Assembly: GCF_001423615.1 (NCBI RefSeq)
Contig: NZ_LMOU01000002.1
Location: 687,865-751,864, forward strand
DNA length: 64,000 nucleotides
Source of the DNA: Microbacterium sp. Leaf159
GTDB lineage: Bacteria; Actinomycetota; Actinomycetes; Actinomycetales; Microbacteriaceae
Reading direction: 5' to 3'
Of this stretch, positions 51,250-59,498 are shown in pieces. How positions within the stretch are numbered: position 1 is the first letter of the stretch; each line of letters begins with the position of its first letter. The position numbers and the translations under genes were made by a program. The notes under the pieces were generated by a model. That model did no database searches and had not been told where the DNA came from. It saw only the letters and a program-made list of their open reading frames with translations.

Positions 51250-53775
51250 TCACTCTCCGCTGGCGATGGCCAGGTCGGGGGTGCCGGGGATCGCTCCACC
51301 GGTGTTGACGCCGACCGCGACCTGCTCGCCGCGCGGGCCGTGCTCGAAGAGGAACTCGCCGTCCTTCGAGTCGACCTTGACGTGGTCGCCGGGGTTCAGC
51401 TCACCGTGCAGGATCTTCTCGGACAGACGGTCCTCGACCTCGTGCTGCATCGCGCGACGCAGCGGTCGGGCACCGAGTGCCGGGTCGAACCCGATCTCGA
51501 TGAGGCGCTCCTTGGCGGACTGCGAGAGCTCGATCGTCATGTCGCGGTCGAGCAGACGCTCGCCGAGGCGCTTCGTGAACAGATCGACGATCTGCACGAG
51601 CTCGTCCTTCGACAGCTGCGGGAACACGATGATGTCGTCGACACGGTTGAGGAACTCGGGCTTGAAGTTGCGCTTGAGCTCTTCGTTGACCTTGCCCTTC
51701 ATCCGCTCGTAGTTCGTCGAGTTGACGCCCTCGATCTGGAATCCGACCGGACCACCGGCGATGTCACGAGCACCGAGGTTGGTGGTCATGATGATGACGG
51801 TGTTCTTGAAGTCGATCACGCGGCCCTGACCATCGGTCAGACGACCCTCTTCGAGGATCTGCAGCAGCGAGTTGAAGATGTCCGGGTGGGCCTTCTCGAT
51901 CTCGTCGAACAGCACCACGCTGAACGGCTTGCGACGCACCTTCTCGGTGAGCTGGCCACCCTCCTCGAATCCGACGAATCCGGGAGGGGCACCGAACAGA
52001 CGCGAGACGGTGTGCTTCTCACCGAACTCGCTCATGTCGAGCGAGATGAGAGCGGCTTCGTCGTCGAACAGGAACTCGGCGAGCGCCTTGGCGAGCTCGG
52101 TCTTTCCGACACCCGTGGGGCCGGCGAAGATGAACGAGCCCGAGGGACGCTTCGGGTCCTTGAGGCCTGCACGCTGACGACGGATCGTCTTGGAGAGTGC
52201 CGCGATGGCCTCTTCCTGACCGATGACGCGCTGGTGCAGCGCCTTCTCCATGAAGACGAGTCGCGAGGACTCCTCTTCCGTCAGCTTGAAGACCGGGATG
52301 CCGGTGGCCTGTGCGAGCACCTCGGCGATCAGACCCTCGTCGACGACCGCCTGGGTCGCGACGTCACCCGAACGCCACTGCTTCTCGAGGCGCAGGCGCT
52401 CGGCGAGGAGGCTCTTCTCCTCGTCGCGCAGCGATGCGGCCTTCTCGAAGTCCTGATCCTCGGACGCGACTTCCTTCTGCTCGCGGACCTTGGCGATCTT
52501 CTCGTCGAATTCGCGCAGCTCGGGCGGGCTCGACAGGATGCTGAGGCGCAGGCGTGCGCCGGCCTCGTCGATCAGGTCGATGGCCTTGTCGGGCAGGAAC
52601 CGGTCGGAGACGTAGCGGTCGGCGAGGTTCGATGCCGCGACGATCGCGCCGTCGGTGATCTGCACCTTGTGGTGCGCTTCGTACCGGTCGCGCAGCCCCT
52701 TGAGGATGTTGATCGTGTGAGGGAGGCTCGGCTCGTTCACCTGGATCGACTGGAAGCGGCGCTCGAGAGCGGCATCCTTCTCGAAGTGCTTGCGGTACTC
52801 GTCGAGCGTGGTCGCACCGATGGTCTGGAGCTCACCACGGGCGAGGAGGGGCTTGAGGATGCTGGCCGCATCGATCGCGCCCTCGGCGGCACCCGCACCC
52901 ACGAGGGTGTGGATCTCGTCGATGAAGACGATGATGTCGCCGCGCGTGCGGATCTCTTTCGTGACCTTCTTCAGGCGCTCCTCGAAGTCACCGCGGTAGC
53001 GGGAACCGGCGATGAGAGAGCCGAGGTCGAGCGAGTAGAGCTGCTTGTCCTTCAGCGTCTCGGGCACATCGCCCTTGACGATCGCCTGGGCGAGGCCCTC
53101 GACGACGGCGGTCTTGCCGACGCCGGGCTCACCGATCAGAACGGGGTTGTTCTTGGAGCGACGAGACAGGATCTGCATGACCCGCTCGATCTCCTTCTCG
53201 CGCCCGATGACCGGGTCGAGCTTGTTGTCGCGTGCGGCCTGCGTCAGGTTGCGACCGAACTGGTCGAGCACCTGCGAGCCGCCCTGGGCGCTCGGGGTGT
53301 CGTTCGACTGCGCGCCGACGGCTGCCGGCTCGCGTCCGGGGGCACCGGACAGGAGCTGGATGACCTGCTGGCGGACCTTGTTCAGGTCGGCACCGAGCTT
53401 GACGAGCACCTGGGCTGCGACACCCTCACCCTCGCGGATGAGGCCGAGCAGGATGTGCTCGGTGCCGATGTAGTTGTGGCCGAGCTGGAGGGCCTCGCGG
53501 AGGCTCAGCTCGAGGACCTTCTTGGCGCGCGGCGTGAACGGGATGTGCCCGGTCGGCTGCTGCTGGCCCTGGCCGATGATGTCCTGCACCTGCTCGCGCA
53601 CGGCGTCGAGCGAGATGCCGAGGCTCTCGAGCGCCTTGGCCGCGACACCCTCGCCCTCGTGAATGAGGCCGAGCAGGATGTGCTCGGTGCCGATGTAGTT
53701 GTGGTTGAGCATCTTCGCCTCTTCTTGGGCGAGGACGACCACTCGACGGGCTCGGTCCGTGAATCTCTCGAACAT
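51250..53775 (-). CDS. clpC: ATP-dependent Clp protease ATP-binding subunit ClpC
   Basis: 841 residues from the ATG at 53775 with AAGGAG 8 nt upstream. Two N-terminal Clp repeats (MFERFTDRARRVVVLAQEEA, NYIGTEHILLGL twice), AAA+ domain 1 (GEPGVGKTAV), a UVR-type middle region, and AAA+ domain 2 (GPTGVGKTEL). It unfolds substrates for ClpP and is essential for proteostasis in actinobacteria. Expression is usually driven by ClgR; a possible site lies upstream. Confidence 0.97.
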   Translation of the reverse strand: MFERFTDRARRVVVLAQEEAKMLNHNYIGTEHILLGLIHEGEGVAAKALESLGISLDAVREQVQDIIGQGQQQPTGHIPFTPRAKKVLELSLREALQLGHNYIGTEHILLGLIREGEGVAAQVLVKLGADLNKVRQQVIQLLSGAPGREPAAVGAQSNDTPSAQGGSQVLDQFGRNLTQAARDNKLDPVIGREKEIERVMQILSRRSKNNPVLIGEPGVGKTAVVEGLAQAIVKGDVPETLKDKQLYSLDLGSLIAGSRYRGDFEERLKKVTKEIRTRGDIIVFIDEIHTLVGAGAAEGAIDAASILKPLLARGELQTIGATTLDEYRKHFEKDAALERRFQSIQVNEPSLPHTINILKGLRDRYEAHHKVQITDGAIVAASNLADRYVSDRFLPDKAIDLIDEAGARLRLSILSSPPELREFDEKIAKVREQKEVASEDQDFEKAASLRDEEKSLLAERLRLEKQWRSGDVATQAVVDEGLIAEVLAQATGIPVFKLTEEESSRLVFMEKALHQRVIGQEEAIAALSKTIRRQRAGLKDPKRPSGSFIFAGPTGVGKTELAKALAEFLFDDEAALISLDMSEFGEKHTVSRLFGAPPGFVGFEEGGQLTEKVRRKPFSVVLFDEIEKAHPDIFNSLLQILEEGRLTDGQGRVIDFKNTVIIMTTNLGARDIAGGPVGFQIEGVNSTNYERMKGKVNEELKRNFKPEFLNRVDDIIVFPQLSKDELVQIVDLFTKRLGERLLDRDMTIELSQSAKERLIEIGFDPALGARPLRRAMQHEVEDRLSEKILHGELNPGDHVKVDSKDGEFLFEHGPRGEQVAVGVNTGGAIPGTPDLAIASGE

Positions 53776-53819
53776 GCTGTGACTCCTTATTCGCACGTGT
53801 TGTTCGACACTGGCGAAGA

Positions 53820-53830
53820 CGCGTGAAGCG
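53820..53830. promoter_or_regulatory. Possible ClgR site upstream of clpC
   Basis: CGCGTGAAGCG fits the reported ClgR pattern CGC-N5-GCG and lies 45 nt before the clpC start. The motif is short and common by chance in GC-rich DNA. Confidence 0.35.
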
Positions 53831-53950
53831 CTTGTACATCGAGAGTAACCACCGCACGGGAGAGGTATGCCCGTGTTCGCCGTCGGCATAGTGCCGTGAC
53901 GGGCCGTGACACCGCTCTCGTGCCACGAGGGTTGACGAACATATCGACAG

Positions 53951-53981
53951 TCGTTATGTTAACGATTATCGGTAATAACGA
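53951..53981. promoter_or_regulatory. AT-rich operator before the DUF2975/HTH pair
   Basis: TCGTTAT (53951-53957) and ATAACGA (53975-53981) are 7-bp inverted arms; CGTTATGTTAACG (53952-53964) is itself palindromic. It sits 20-50 nt before the DUF2975 start, the expected place for the co-encoded HTH repressor. Confidence 0.5.
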
Positions 53982-54001
53982 AGATCGATAAGGAGTGGAT
54001 G

Positions 54002-54643
54002 ATGACCTCGACGAAGAACCGCACGCTCTCCCGCGGCGACACCGGAGCCCTGATCGGCTTCTGCATCGCCGGGGTCGCGATCGCCGCGTACATCACGGTG
54101 TTCTCGATCATCCGGATCATCGAACTCGCCCGCGGCGTCGACGTCCCGGTGCTCGCCGAGTTCATCGGTTCGAAGACCCCGGTCGAGCTGCCGCTCAGCA
54201 CCGGCGACAGCATCTCCGTCGGGCTCGACAGCGCCGTGATCACGGCGCCTCAACTGCCCGCGATCGCGGCGGTGCCCGGCATCATCGGACAGATCGCGCA
54301 GATCCTGACGATCGTCGTCGTGATCGGATGCCTCATCGTGCTGGCCCGCAGCGTTCTCGCCGGCCGCGTCTTCAGCCGCCGTAACACCGCTCTCGCGTCG
54401 ACCGCGGGCATCACCGGACTCGTCGGGTTCGCCGCCGTCCGCTTCTTCGACAACATGCTCGCCAATGCGACGATCGCCCACATCACCGACAACGGCGTCG
54501 AGAGCGCCGTCATGAGCGTCGAACCCTTCACCTTCGTGCTCGCGGCGTTCGTCCTCGCACTCATCGGCACGGTCTTCGTGGTCGGCGACCGCCTGCAGCG
54601 CGACAAGGCCACCCTCGAGGATGACACACGGGGTCTCGTGTGA
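54002..54643 (+). CDS. DUF2975-type four-span membrane protein
   Basis: 213 residues from ATG at 54002 (AGGAG 6 nt upstream; ATG 53999 also possible). Four spans: about 15-40, 95-120, 135-160 and 175-200, with an extracellular loop of about 50 residues after the first. DUF2975 proteins are almost always followed by a small YozG-like HTH repressor, as here (GTGA overlap). Biological role unknown. Confidence 0.85.
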   Translation: MTSTKNRTLSRGDTGALIGFCIAGVAIAAYITVFSIIRIIELARGVDVPVLAEFIGSKTPVELPLSTGDSISVGLDSAVITAPQLPAIAAVPGIIGQIAQILTIVVVIGCLIVLARSVLAGRVFSRRNTALASTAGITGLVGFAAVRFFDNMLANATIAHITDNGVESAVMSVEPFTFVLAAFVLALIGTVFVVGDRLQRDKATLEDDTRGLV

Positions 54644-54870
54644 CCCCGGCGGAGAACGACGACGAGCTCACCGGCATCCACTGCCGTCTCGACGAGCTGC
54701 TCGCCGCACGAGGGATGACGCTGACCGAGCTGAGCGCGCGCGTGGGCGTCAGCATCGTGAACCTGTCGGTGCTGAAGAACGACAGGGCCAGGGCCATCCG
54801 GTACTCGACCCTGCGGGCGATCTGCGACGCACTCGAGTGCGAGGTCGGCGACCTGCTGGTCCTCGCATGA
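54640..54870 (+). CDS. Small Cro/CI-type (YozG-like) HTH regulator
   Basis: 76 residues from GTG at 54640, overlapping the DUF2975 stop. The HTH is TLTELSARVGVSIVNLSVLK with the family ending CDALECEVGDLLVL. Such proteins repress their own two-gene operon; the palindrome at 53951-53981 is the probable site. Confidence 0.88.
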   Translation: MTPAENDDELTGIHCRLDELLAARGMTLTELSARVGVSIVNLSVLKNDRARAIRYSTLRAICDALECEVGDLLVLA

Positions 54871-54954
54871 GGAACTCTCGAGAATGCTGGTGCGGACTAG
54901 CGCGGGGCAGGTAGCGGACATACGGTGTGATGCACGCGATCGGAGGTGGGCCGA

Positions 54955-55170
54955 ATGAGCATTGACGACGATGGGCGGGCGACGATCCCCGCCGAGCTGC
55001 GCCACCGTCTTGATTTCGAGGTGAGAGATCGAGGGGATCTGATCGACAACAGTCGCAATCTCCACATCGTCCGATCTCAGAGCGGCGAACAGGCGGTTGA
55101 TCGCGTTCGAGGCGTCCTCCCAGCTGGTCGGACGACCGCCGAGGTGATGGAGATCACGCGTGGCGAGTGA
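54955..55170 (+). CDS. Orphan AbrB/VapB-like antitoxin
   Basis: 71 residues from the ATG at 54955 with GGAGG 9 nt upstream (GTG 54946 lies in that site). DDDGRATIPAELRHRLDFEV is an AbrB/MazE-type swapped-hairpin DNA-binding segment, and AVDRVRGVLPAGRTTAEVME is the toxin-binding tail seen in VapB antitoxins. No PIN-domain toxin follows; the next 54 nt run into a convergent gene. Perhaps a remnant of a toxin-antitoxin pair. Confidence 0.65.
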   Translation: MSIDDDGRATIPAELRHRLDFEVRDRGDLIDNSRNLHIVRSQSGEQAVDRVRGVLPAGRTTAEVMEITRGE

Positions 55171-55224
55171 GATCGCGACCGTCGCCGAGACAGGCCGAAG
55201 TCGACGCGTCTGACGTGCGAGACC

Positions 55225-55593
55225 TCAGGCGACCGGAGGCTGCGGGGGCTGGGGCGGCTGAGGCTGCCCGACCGGCGCGAGAGGCTCGACGACCACGGCC
55301 GTGCCGTAGGCGCAGATCTCGCTGAAGTTCGCGATCGACCCGGCGTCGAAGCGCATCGCGACGATCGCGTTGCCGCCGCGCTGCTGAGCCTCGGCCCACA
55401 TGCGCTGCATCACGACCTGCCGCGCCTCGTACATGACCTGCGTGAACTCGGGGATCTCACCACCGCCGAGCGAGCGGAACCCGGCGGTGAACCCCTGCCC
55501 GAAGTCGGTCGAGCGCACCGTCAGCCCCATGACCTCCCCCAGTACCTGAGTGATGCGGTAGCCGGGGATGTCGTTCGTCGTCACCATGAACAT
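55225..55593 (-). CDS. YbjQ family protein
   Basis: 122 residues if the ATG at 55593 is used (55587 also possible; no clear ribosome site). NDIPGYRITQVLGEVMGLTV, then EARQVVMQRMWAEAQQRGGN and VAMRFDAGSI are the YbjQ/UPF0145 pentamer fold. A Pro/Gln tail (QPQPPQPPQPP) is added at the end. Biochemical function unknown. Confidence 0.88.
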   Translation of the reverse strand: MFMVTTNDIPGYRITQVLGEVMGLTVRSTDFGQGFTAGFRSLGGGEIPEFTQVMYEARQVVMQRMWAEAQQRGGNAIVAMRFDAGSIANFSEICAYGTAVVVEPLAPVGQPQPPQPPQPPVA

Positions 55594-55697
55594 GAGGACA
55601 TCGTGCCATGGCCCGGGCGCCGACACGGATTACCAGCGCGAGACGAATCGGCACAACCCCTTCTATGCATTCGCTGTGAGCCGATAGCGTTGAGCGC

Positions 55698-56030
55698 ATG
55701 AAGCTCAACGACCGGAACCTGCGCACCTCTTCCCGCCTCCTCATGGCGCTGCCCATCGCGGCACTCGCCTTCTCGCTCGCCGCCTGCGGCGGATCCACTC
55801 GCCCGACCGCCGATATGGTCGCCGACGGCCTCGACGAGTTCTTCACGTCTCAGGGCCAGGAGCTGCCCGACGGCGCCTCCGAGTGCTTCGCCGGCTACCT
55901 GGTGGACTCCGAGCTCAGCAACGAGACCCTCACGTTCCTCGCCAACGGCGAGGACAAGCAGTCCAGCGAGGCGGACAAGGCCCTGACGACGAAGATCCTG
56001 CAGGACAACCTCCAGGAGTGCGCGGGCTGA
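55698..56030 (+). CDS. Small lipoprotein of unknown function
   Basis: 110 residues. The signal peptide ends in the lipobox LAAC (Cys30), followed by an acidic domain with a Cys in ASECFAGYLVDSEL and another in LQECAG, likely disulfide-bonded. TAGCGT (55685-55690) is 7 nt before the ATG, a leaderless start. A UUCG-loop terminator follows. Confidence 0.85.
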   Translation: MKLNDRNLRTSSRLLMALPIAALAFSLAACGGSTRPTADMVADGLDEFFTSQGQELPDGASECFAGYLVDSELSNETLTFLANGEDKQSSEADKALTTKILQDNLQECAG

Positions 56031-56051
56031 CCCGCCCCCTCCGATAGACCG

Positions 56052-56083
56052 AGGATGACGGATGCTTCGGCATCCGTCATCCT
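56052..56083 (+). terminator. UUCG-tetraloop terminator after the lipoprotein
   Basis: AGGATGACGGATGC pairs perfectly over 14 bp around TTCG, 21 nt after the stop, followed by TCGTCAT. Confidence 0.7.
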
Positions 56084-56173
56084 TCGTCATCTCGGCCTCG
56101 GGACTCCGGCCCGGCTCCTAGCGTGGACGGAAGCGCGCACACGGCGCGCATCGATTCTGGAGTCCCCAATCCA

Positions 56174-57607
56174 ATGAGCACCACCGTCCGCGCCACGAAG
56201 GCGCCAGACACCCGCGGACCCGTCCGGAAGCTGCTGACCTCGTTCGGCTTCCAGATCCTCGCGGCCCTCGTCCTCGGCATCGCCGCCGGTCTGATCGCCC
56301 GCCAGTTGGGCGCCACGGCAGACAGCCCCAACGGCCTCTCGGCCACGCTCGACACGATCGGCAGCTCGTACGTGACGCTGCTGCGCACCGCCGTCGTGCC
56401 GCTGATCTTCACCGCGATCGTCGCCAGCATCTCGAACCTGCGGCGCGTGCAGAACGCCGCACGTCTCGCCGGTCAGACCCTGCTCTGGTTCGCGATCACC
56501 GCTTTCATCGCCGTGATCATCGGCATCACGCTCGGCCTCGTCATCCAGCCCGGTTCGCGCGCCGGCGACGGACTCGAGCCGAGCGACCCCTACACGGTGG
56601 GCACGTGGTGGAACTTCCTCCTCGGCCTGATCCCGCAGAACTTCCTGGGCCTCAGCGTCAGCACCAACCCCGGCGCCGCCGAGGGCACGTTCTCGTCGAG
56701 CGTGAACTTCAACATCCTGCAGATCATCGTGATCGCGGTCGCCGTGGGCATCGCGGCCCTCAAGGCCGGCAAGAAGGCCGAGCCGTTCCTCGCGTTCACC
56801 GAGTCGCTGCTCAAGGTCATCCAGCGCGTGCTGTGGTGGATCATCCGCATCGCCCCGCTCGGCACCTTCGGTCTGATCGGCGCGGCGGTCGTCAAGTACG
56901 GCTGGGAGAAGCTCGCCTCGCTCGGCTGGTTCGCGATCGCGGTCTACATCGGCCTCGCGTTGGTGCTGTTCGTCGTCTACCCGATCCTCGTCAAGACCAA
57001 CGGCCTCTCGATCAAGCAGTACTTCTCGGGCGTGTGGCCGGCCGTGCAGCTGGCCTTCGTCAGCCGCTCGTCGATCGGCACCCTGCCCCTGACCGAGCGC
57101 GTCACCGAGCGCAACCTCGGCGTGCCCCGGTCGTACGCCTCGTTCGCCGTCCCGTTCGGCGCGACGACCAAGATGGACGGCTGCGCCGCGATCTACCCGG
57201 CCATCGCCGCGATCTTCGTCGCCCAGTTCTTCGGCATCGAGCTCAACCTCGTGCAGTACCTGCTGATCGTGCTCGTCTCGGTCGTCGGCTCCGCCGCCAC
57301 CGCCGGCACCACGGGCGCGACGGTCATGCTCACGCTGACGCTGTCGACGCTGGGCCTGCCGCTCGAGGGCGTCGGCCTGCTGCTCGCGATCGACCCGATC
57401 CTCGACATGGGTCGCACCGCGGTCAACGTCGCGGGCCAGGCGCTCGTGCCGACCATCGTCGCCAAGCGCGAGGGCATCCTCGACGAGGAGCTCTACAACG
57501 CCCCGCGCGAGGGCCTGCCCTTCGCCGACGACTCCGACGACGACGTGCCCGAGGCGGACGCCTCCGGCACCGCGGACGCCGAGAAGGAACCGGTCGGCAG
57601 CCGCTGA
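56174..57607 (+). CDS. Dicarboxylate/amino-acid:cation symporter family protein with altered cation site
   Basis: 477 residues from the ATG at 56174 (GGAG about 11 nt upstream; a -10-like TAGCGT at 56118-56123). DAACS fold with the re-entrant serine segment SRSSIGTLPL. In place of the TNMDGT motif it has TKMDGC, and DMGRTAVNVAG ends in Gln instead of Asp. In GltPh these positions (Asn310, Asp405) are side-chain ligands of a bound Na+. The substrate Arg and Asn of GRTAVNV are kept. Coupling ion may differ. Confidence 0.9.
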   Translation: MSTTVRATKAPDTRGPVRKLLTSFGFQILAALVLGIAAGLIARQLGATADSPNGLSATLDTIGSSYVTLLRTAVVPLIFTAIVASISNLRRVQNAARLAGQTLLWFAITAFIAVIIGITLGLVIQPGSRAGDGLEPSDPYTVGTWWNFLLGLIPQNFLGLSVSTNPGAAEGTFSSSVNFNILQIIVIAVAVGIAALKAGKKAEPFLAFTESLLKVIQRVLWWIIRIAPLGTFGLIGAAVVKYGWEKLASLGWFAIAVYIGLALVLFVVYPILVKTNGLSIKQYFSGVWPAVQLAFVSRSSIGTLPLTERVTERNLGVPRSYASFAVPFGATTKMDGCAAIYPAIAAIFVAQFFGIELNLVQYLLIVLVSVVGSAATAGTTGATVMLTLTLSTLGLPLEGVGLLLAIDPILDMGRTAVNVAGQALVPTIVAKREGILDEELYNAPREGLPFADDSDDDVPEADASGTADAEKEPVGSR

Positions 57608-57714
57608 CCCCGCAGCACCCGAGCGCCTCGTCCCTCTTCGGGGGCGGGGCGTTCGTGCATGCGTGCGGCGGATGTTTCCGCAGCCGCCGGATGCGCTCGA
57701 AAACTGAGTCGGCG

Positions 57715-59445
57715 CTATGCGCGGCCCTGCTGCCGAGTGGCGCCGCGCGTGTCGAGCGCGAGCTCCTCGGCATCCATCGCGGTCATCAGCTCGCGCATGA
57801 CCTCCTCGTCGAGGTTGCCGGCGTCGCGCTCCGCGAGCAGGATGTCGCGGCGCACCTGCAGCCACCCACGCGACAGGGCGACGAGGTCGTCGTACGACGG
57901 TCTGGCCGCGGCATCCTCGACCTCCTGCGCCTCGTCGGTGTCCCTCTCGACCCTGGTCATGCGCTTGGTGAATCCGTCGAAGACGCTGAGGTCGACCTCG
58001 CCGTACTTCTGCTCCCACTCGACGCGCTTCTCGGCCAGGAACTCCTTGCCCGCCTTGCGGCTCTTCTCCCTGACCTCGGCGATCGCCCTTTCGTCGTCTT
58101 GATCGTCGACATCGCTGGCGATGCCGAGCCCACGGATCAGCAGCGGCAGCGTGAGCCCCTGCAGCAGCAGGGTGCCGACCGTCACGATGAAGGCGACGAC
58201 GACGATCGCGTGCGACGGTTCGGTGTCGAGGGCGGCGAGGTCGGCCGCGGCGAGCGCTGTCGCGAGCGTGACGACGCCGCGCATTCCCGCCCACGAGATG
58301 ACGGCATTGTCCTTCCAGGTCAGCTGCAGCCCGGCCATGCGGTCGCGCACGATCTTCGAGCGAAGCTCTTCCGTGCTGTAGTCCTTCCAGCGTTTCGATT
58401 CTCTGCGCCGCTCGTCGAAGGCGCCGGACTCGACCGTGCGATCCCAGCGCTCGAGTCGCTTGCGGTCTTGGAAGTTGGCCCACCCGTTCGCCGGGTACAC
58501 GTAGAGCGGCCGCGTGATGAGCACGACCAGCAGTACGGCACCCGACAGCAGCAGGATTCGGCCCACCTCCTCGCCTCCGAGGTCGCTGAGGACGCGGGGG
58601 AACTGAAGGCCGATGTACGCGAACACGAAGCTCTCGAGCAGCAGGTCGGCCGACAGCCACAGCGGCTTCTCCTGCTGGCGGGTCGTGTAGTCGGTACGAG
58701 GGGAATTGAATCCGACATAGAGCCCCATCGCGACGACGGCGAGCACACCGGATCCGAGCAGGTGCTCCGCGATCGCGTAGGCACCGAAGGGCGCGAGGAG
58801 ACCGAACGTCCCGATCACGACAGCGTCGTTGATGCGCATGCGCAGCTGGTGCAGCACGACGCCGAAGACGAGACCGATCGCGACGCCGACTCCGACGGCG
58901 AGCAGGAACTGCCCGACACCGTCGACGATGCCCACCGTGGCTCCGGCGATGATCGCGGCGAACACCCGGTACAGGGTCAGCGAGGTCGCGTCGTTGATCA
59001 GGCTCTCCCCCGAGAGCACCGTCATGATGCGACGGGGCAGCCCGAGTTTGCGGCCGATCGCAGCCGCCGAGACCGCATCCGGCGGCGCGACGATGGCGCC
59101 CAGCAGCAGCGCGCCCGGCAGGGTCAGCGACGGCAGGATCCACCATGCCACGAGACCGACCGCGAGAGTCGTGAGCAGCACGAGCGTGATCCCCAGCCGA
59201 CGGATCTGCGGCAGGCTGCGCTTGAAGCCCACGAACGACACGTCGAGCGCGGCCGAGTACAGCAGCGGCGGCAGCACGAGGTTGAGCAGCAGGTGGCCGT
59301 CGATCTCGACGTCGGGGACGAAGGGCAGGAAGGATGCCGCGAGCGCCACCACCGTCACGAGCAGCGGTGCCGGCCAGCCGCGCCATCGCGCGATCGCCGC
59401 CACGATGACAGCACCGACGAGCACGTAGAAGATCTCGGCATCCAT
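57715..59445 (-). CDS. CPA1-type Na+/H+ antiporter
   Basis: 576 residues. About 12 spans (1-425) followed by a charged cytoplasmic tail of about 130 residues. GAIVAPPDAVSAAAIGRKLG and LSGESLINDATSLTLYR (ND ion-binding motif) are CPA1/NhaP hallmarks. It exchanges Na+ (or K+) for H+. TAGCCT (59457-59452) is 6 nt before the ATG: leaderless. Convergent with the symporter gene across 107 nt holding a weak GC-rich hairpin near 57621-57655. Confidence 0.93.
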   Translation of the reverse strand: MDAEIFYVLVGAVIVAAIARWRGWPAPLLVTVVALAASFLPFVPDVEIDGHLLLNLVLPPLLYSAALDVSFVGFKRSLPQIRRLGITLVLLTTLAVGLVAWWILPSLTLPGALLLGAIVAPPDAVSAAAIGRKLGLPRRIMTVLSGESLINDATSLTLYRVFAAIIAGATVGIVDGVGQFLLAVGVGVAIGLVFGVVLHQLRMRINDAVVIGTFGLLAPFGAYAIAEHLLGSGVLAVVAMGLYVGFNSPRTDYTTRQQEKPLWLSADLLLESFVFAYIGLQFPRVLSDLGGEEVGRILLLSGAVLLVVLITRPLYVYPANGWANFQDRKRLERWDRTVESGAFDERRRESKRWKDYSTEELRSKIVRDRMAGLQLTWKDNAVISWAGMRGVVTLATALAAADLAALDTEPSHAIVVVAFIVTVGTLLLQGLTLPLLIRGLGIASDVDDQDDERAIAEVREKSRKAGKEFLAEKRVEWEQKYGEVDLSVFDGFTKRMTRVERDTDEAQEVEDAAARPSYDDLVALSRGWLQVRRDILLAERDAGNLDEEVMRELMTAMDAEELALDTRGATRQQGRA

Positions 59446-59465
59446 GGGGAAAGGCTATCGAAGCG

Positions 59466-59497
59466 GGCGGGGGCGGATGCCGTCATCCGCCCCCGCC
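59466..59497 (-). terminator. Terminator of the FAD monooxygenase gene
   Basis: GGCGGGGGCGGATG (59466-59479) pairs perfectly with 59484-59497 around CCGT, directly after the monooxygenase stop at 59499 and before the antiporter start. Confidence 0.65.
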
Positions 59498-59498
59498 G

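Noticed and set aside
51145..53826. 893-aa open frame on the plus strand opposite clpC
   Set aside because: Shadow frame produced by the high GC third positions of clpC; low-complexity, no motif, no ribosome site.
56087..59386. 1099-aa minus frame across the symporter and antiporter genes
   Set aside because: It is antisense to the symporter and out of frame with the antiporter; the composition is Arg/Asp/Gly-rich without any domain.
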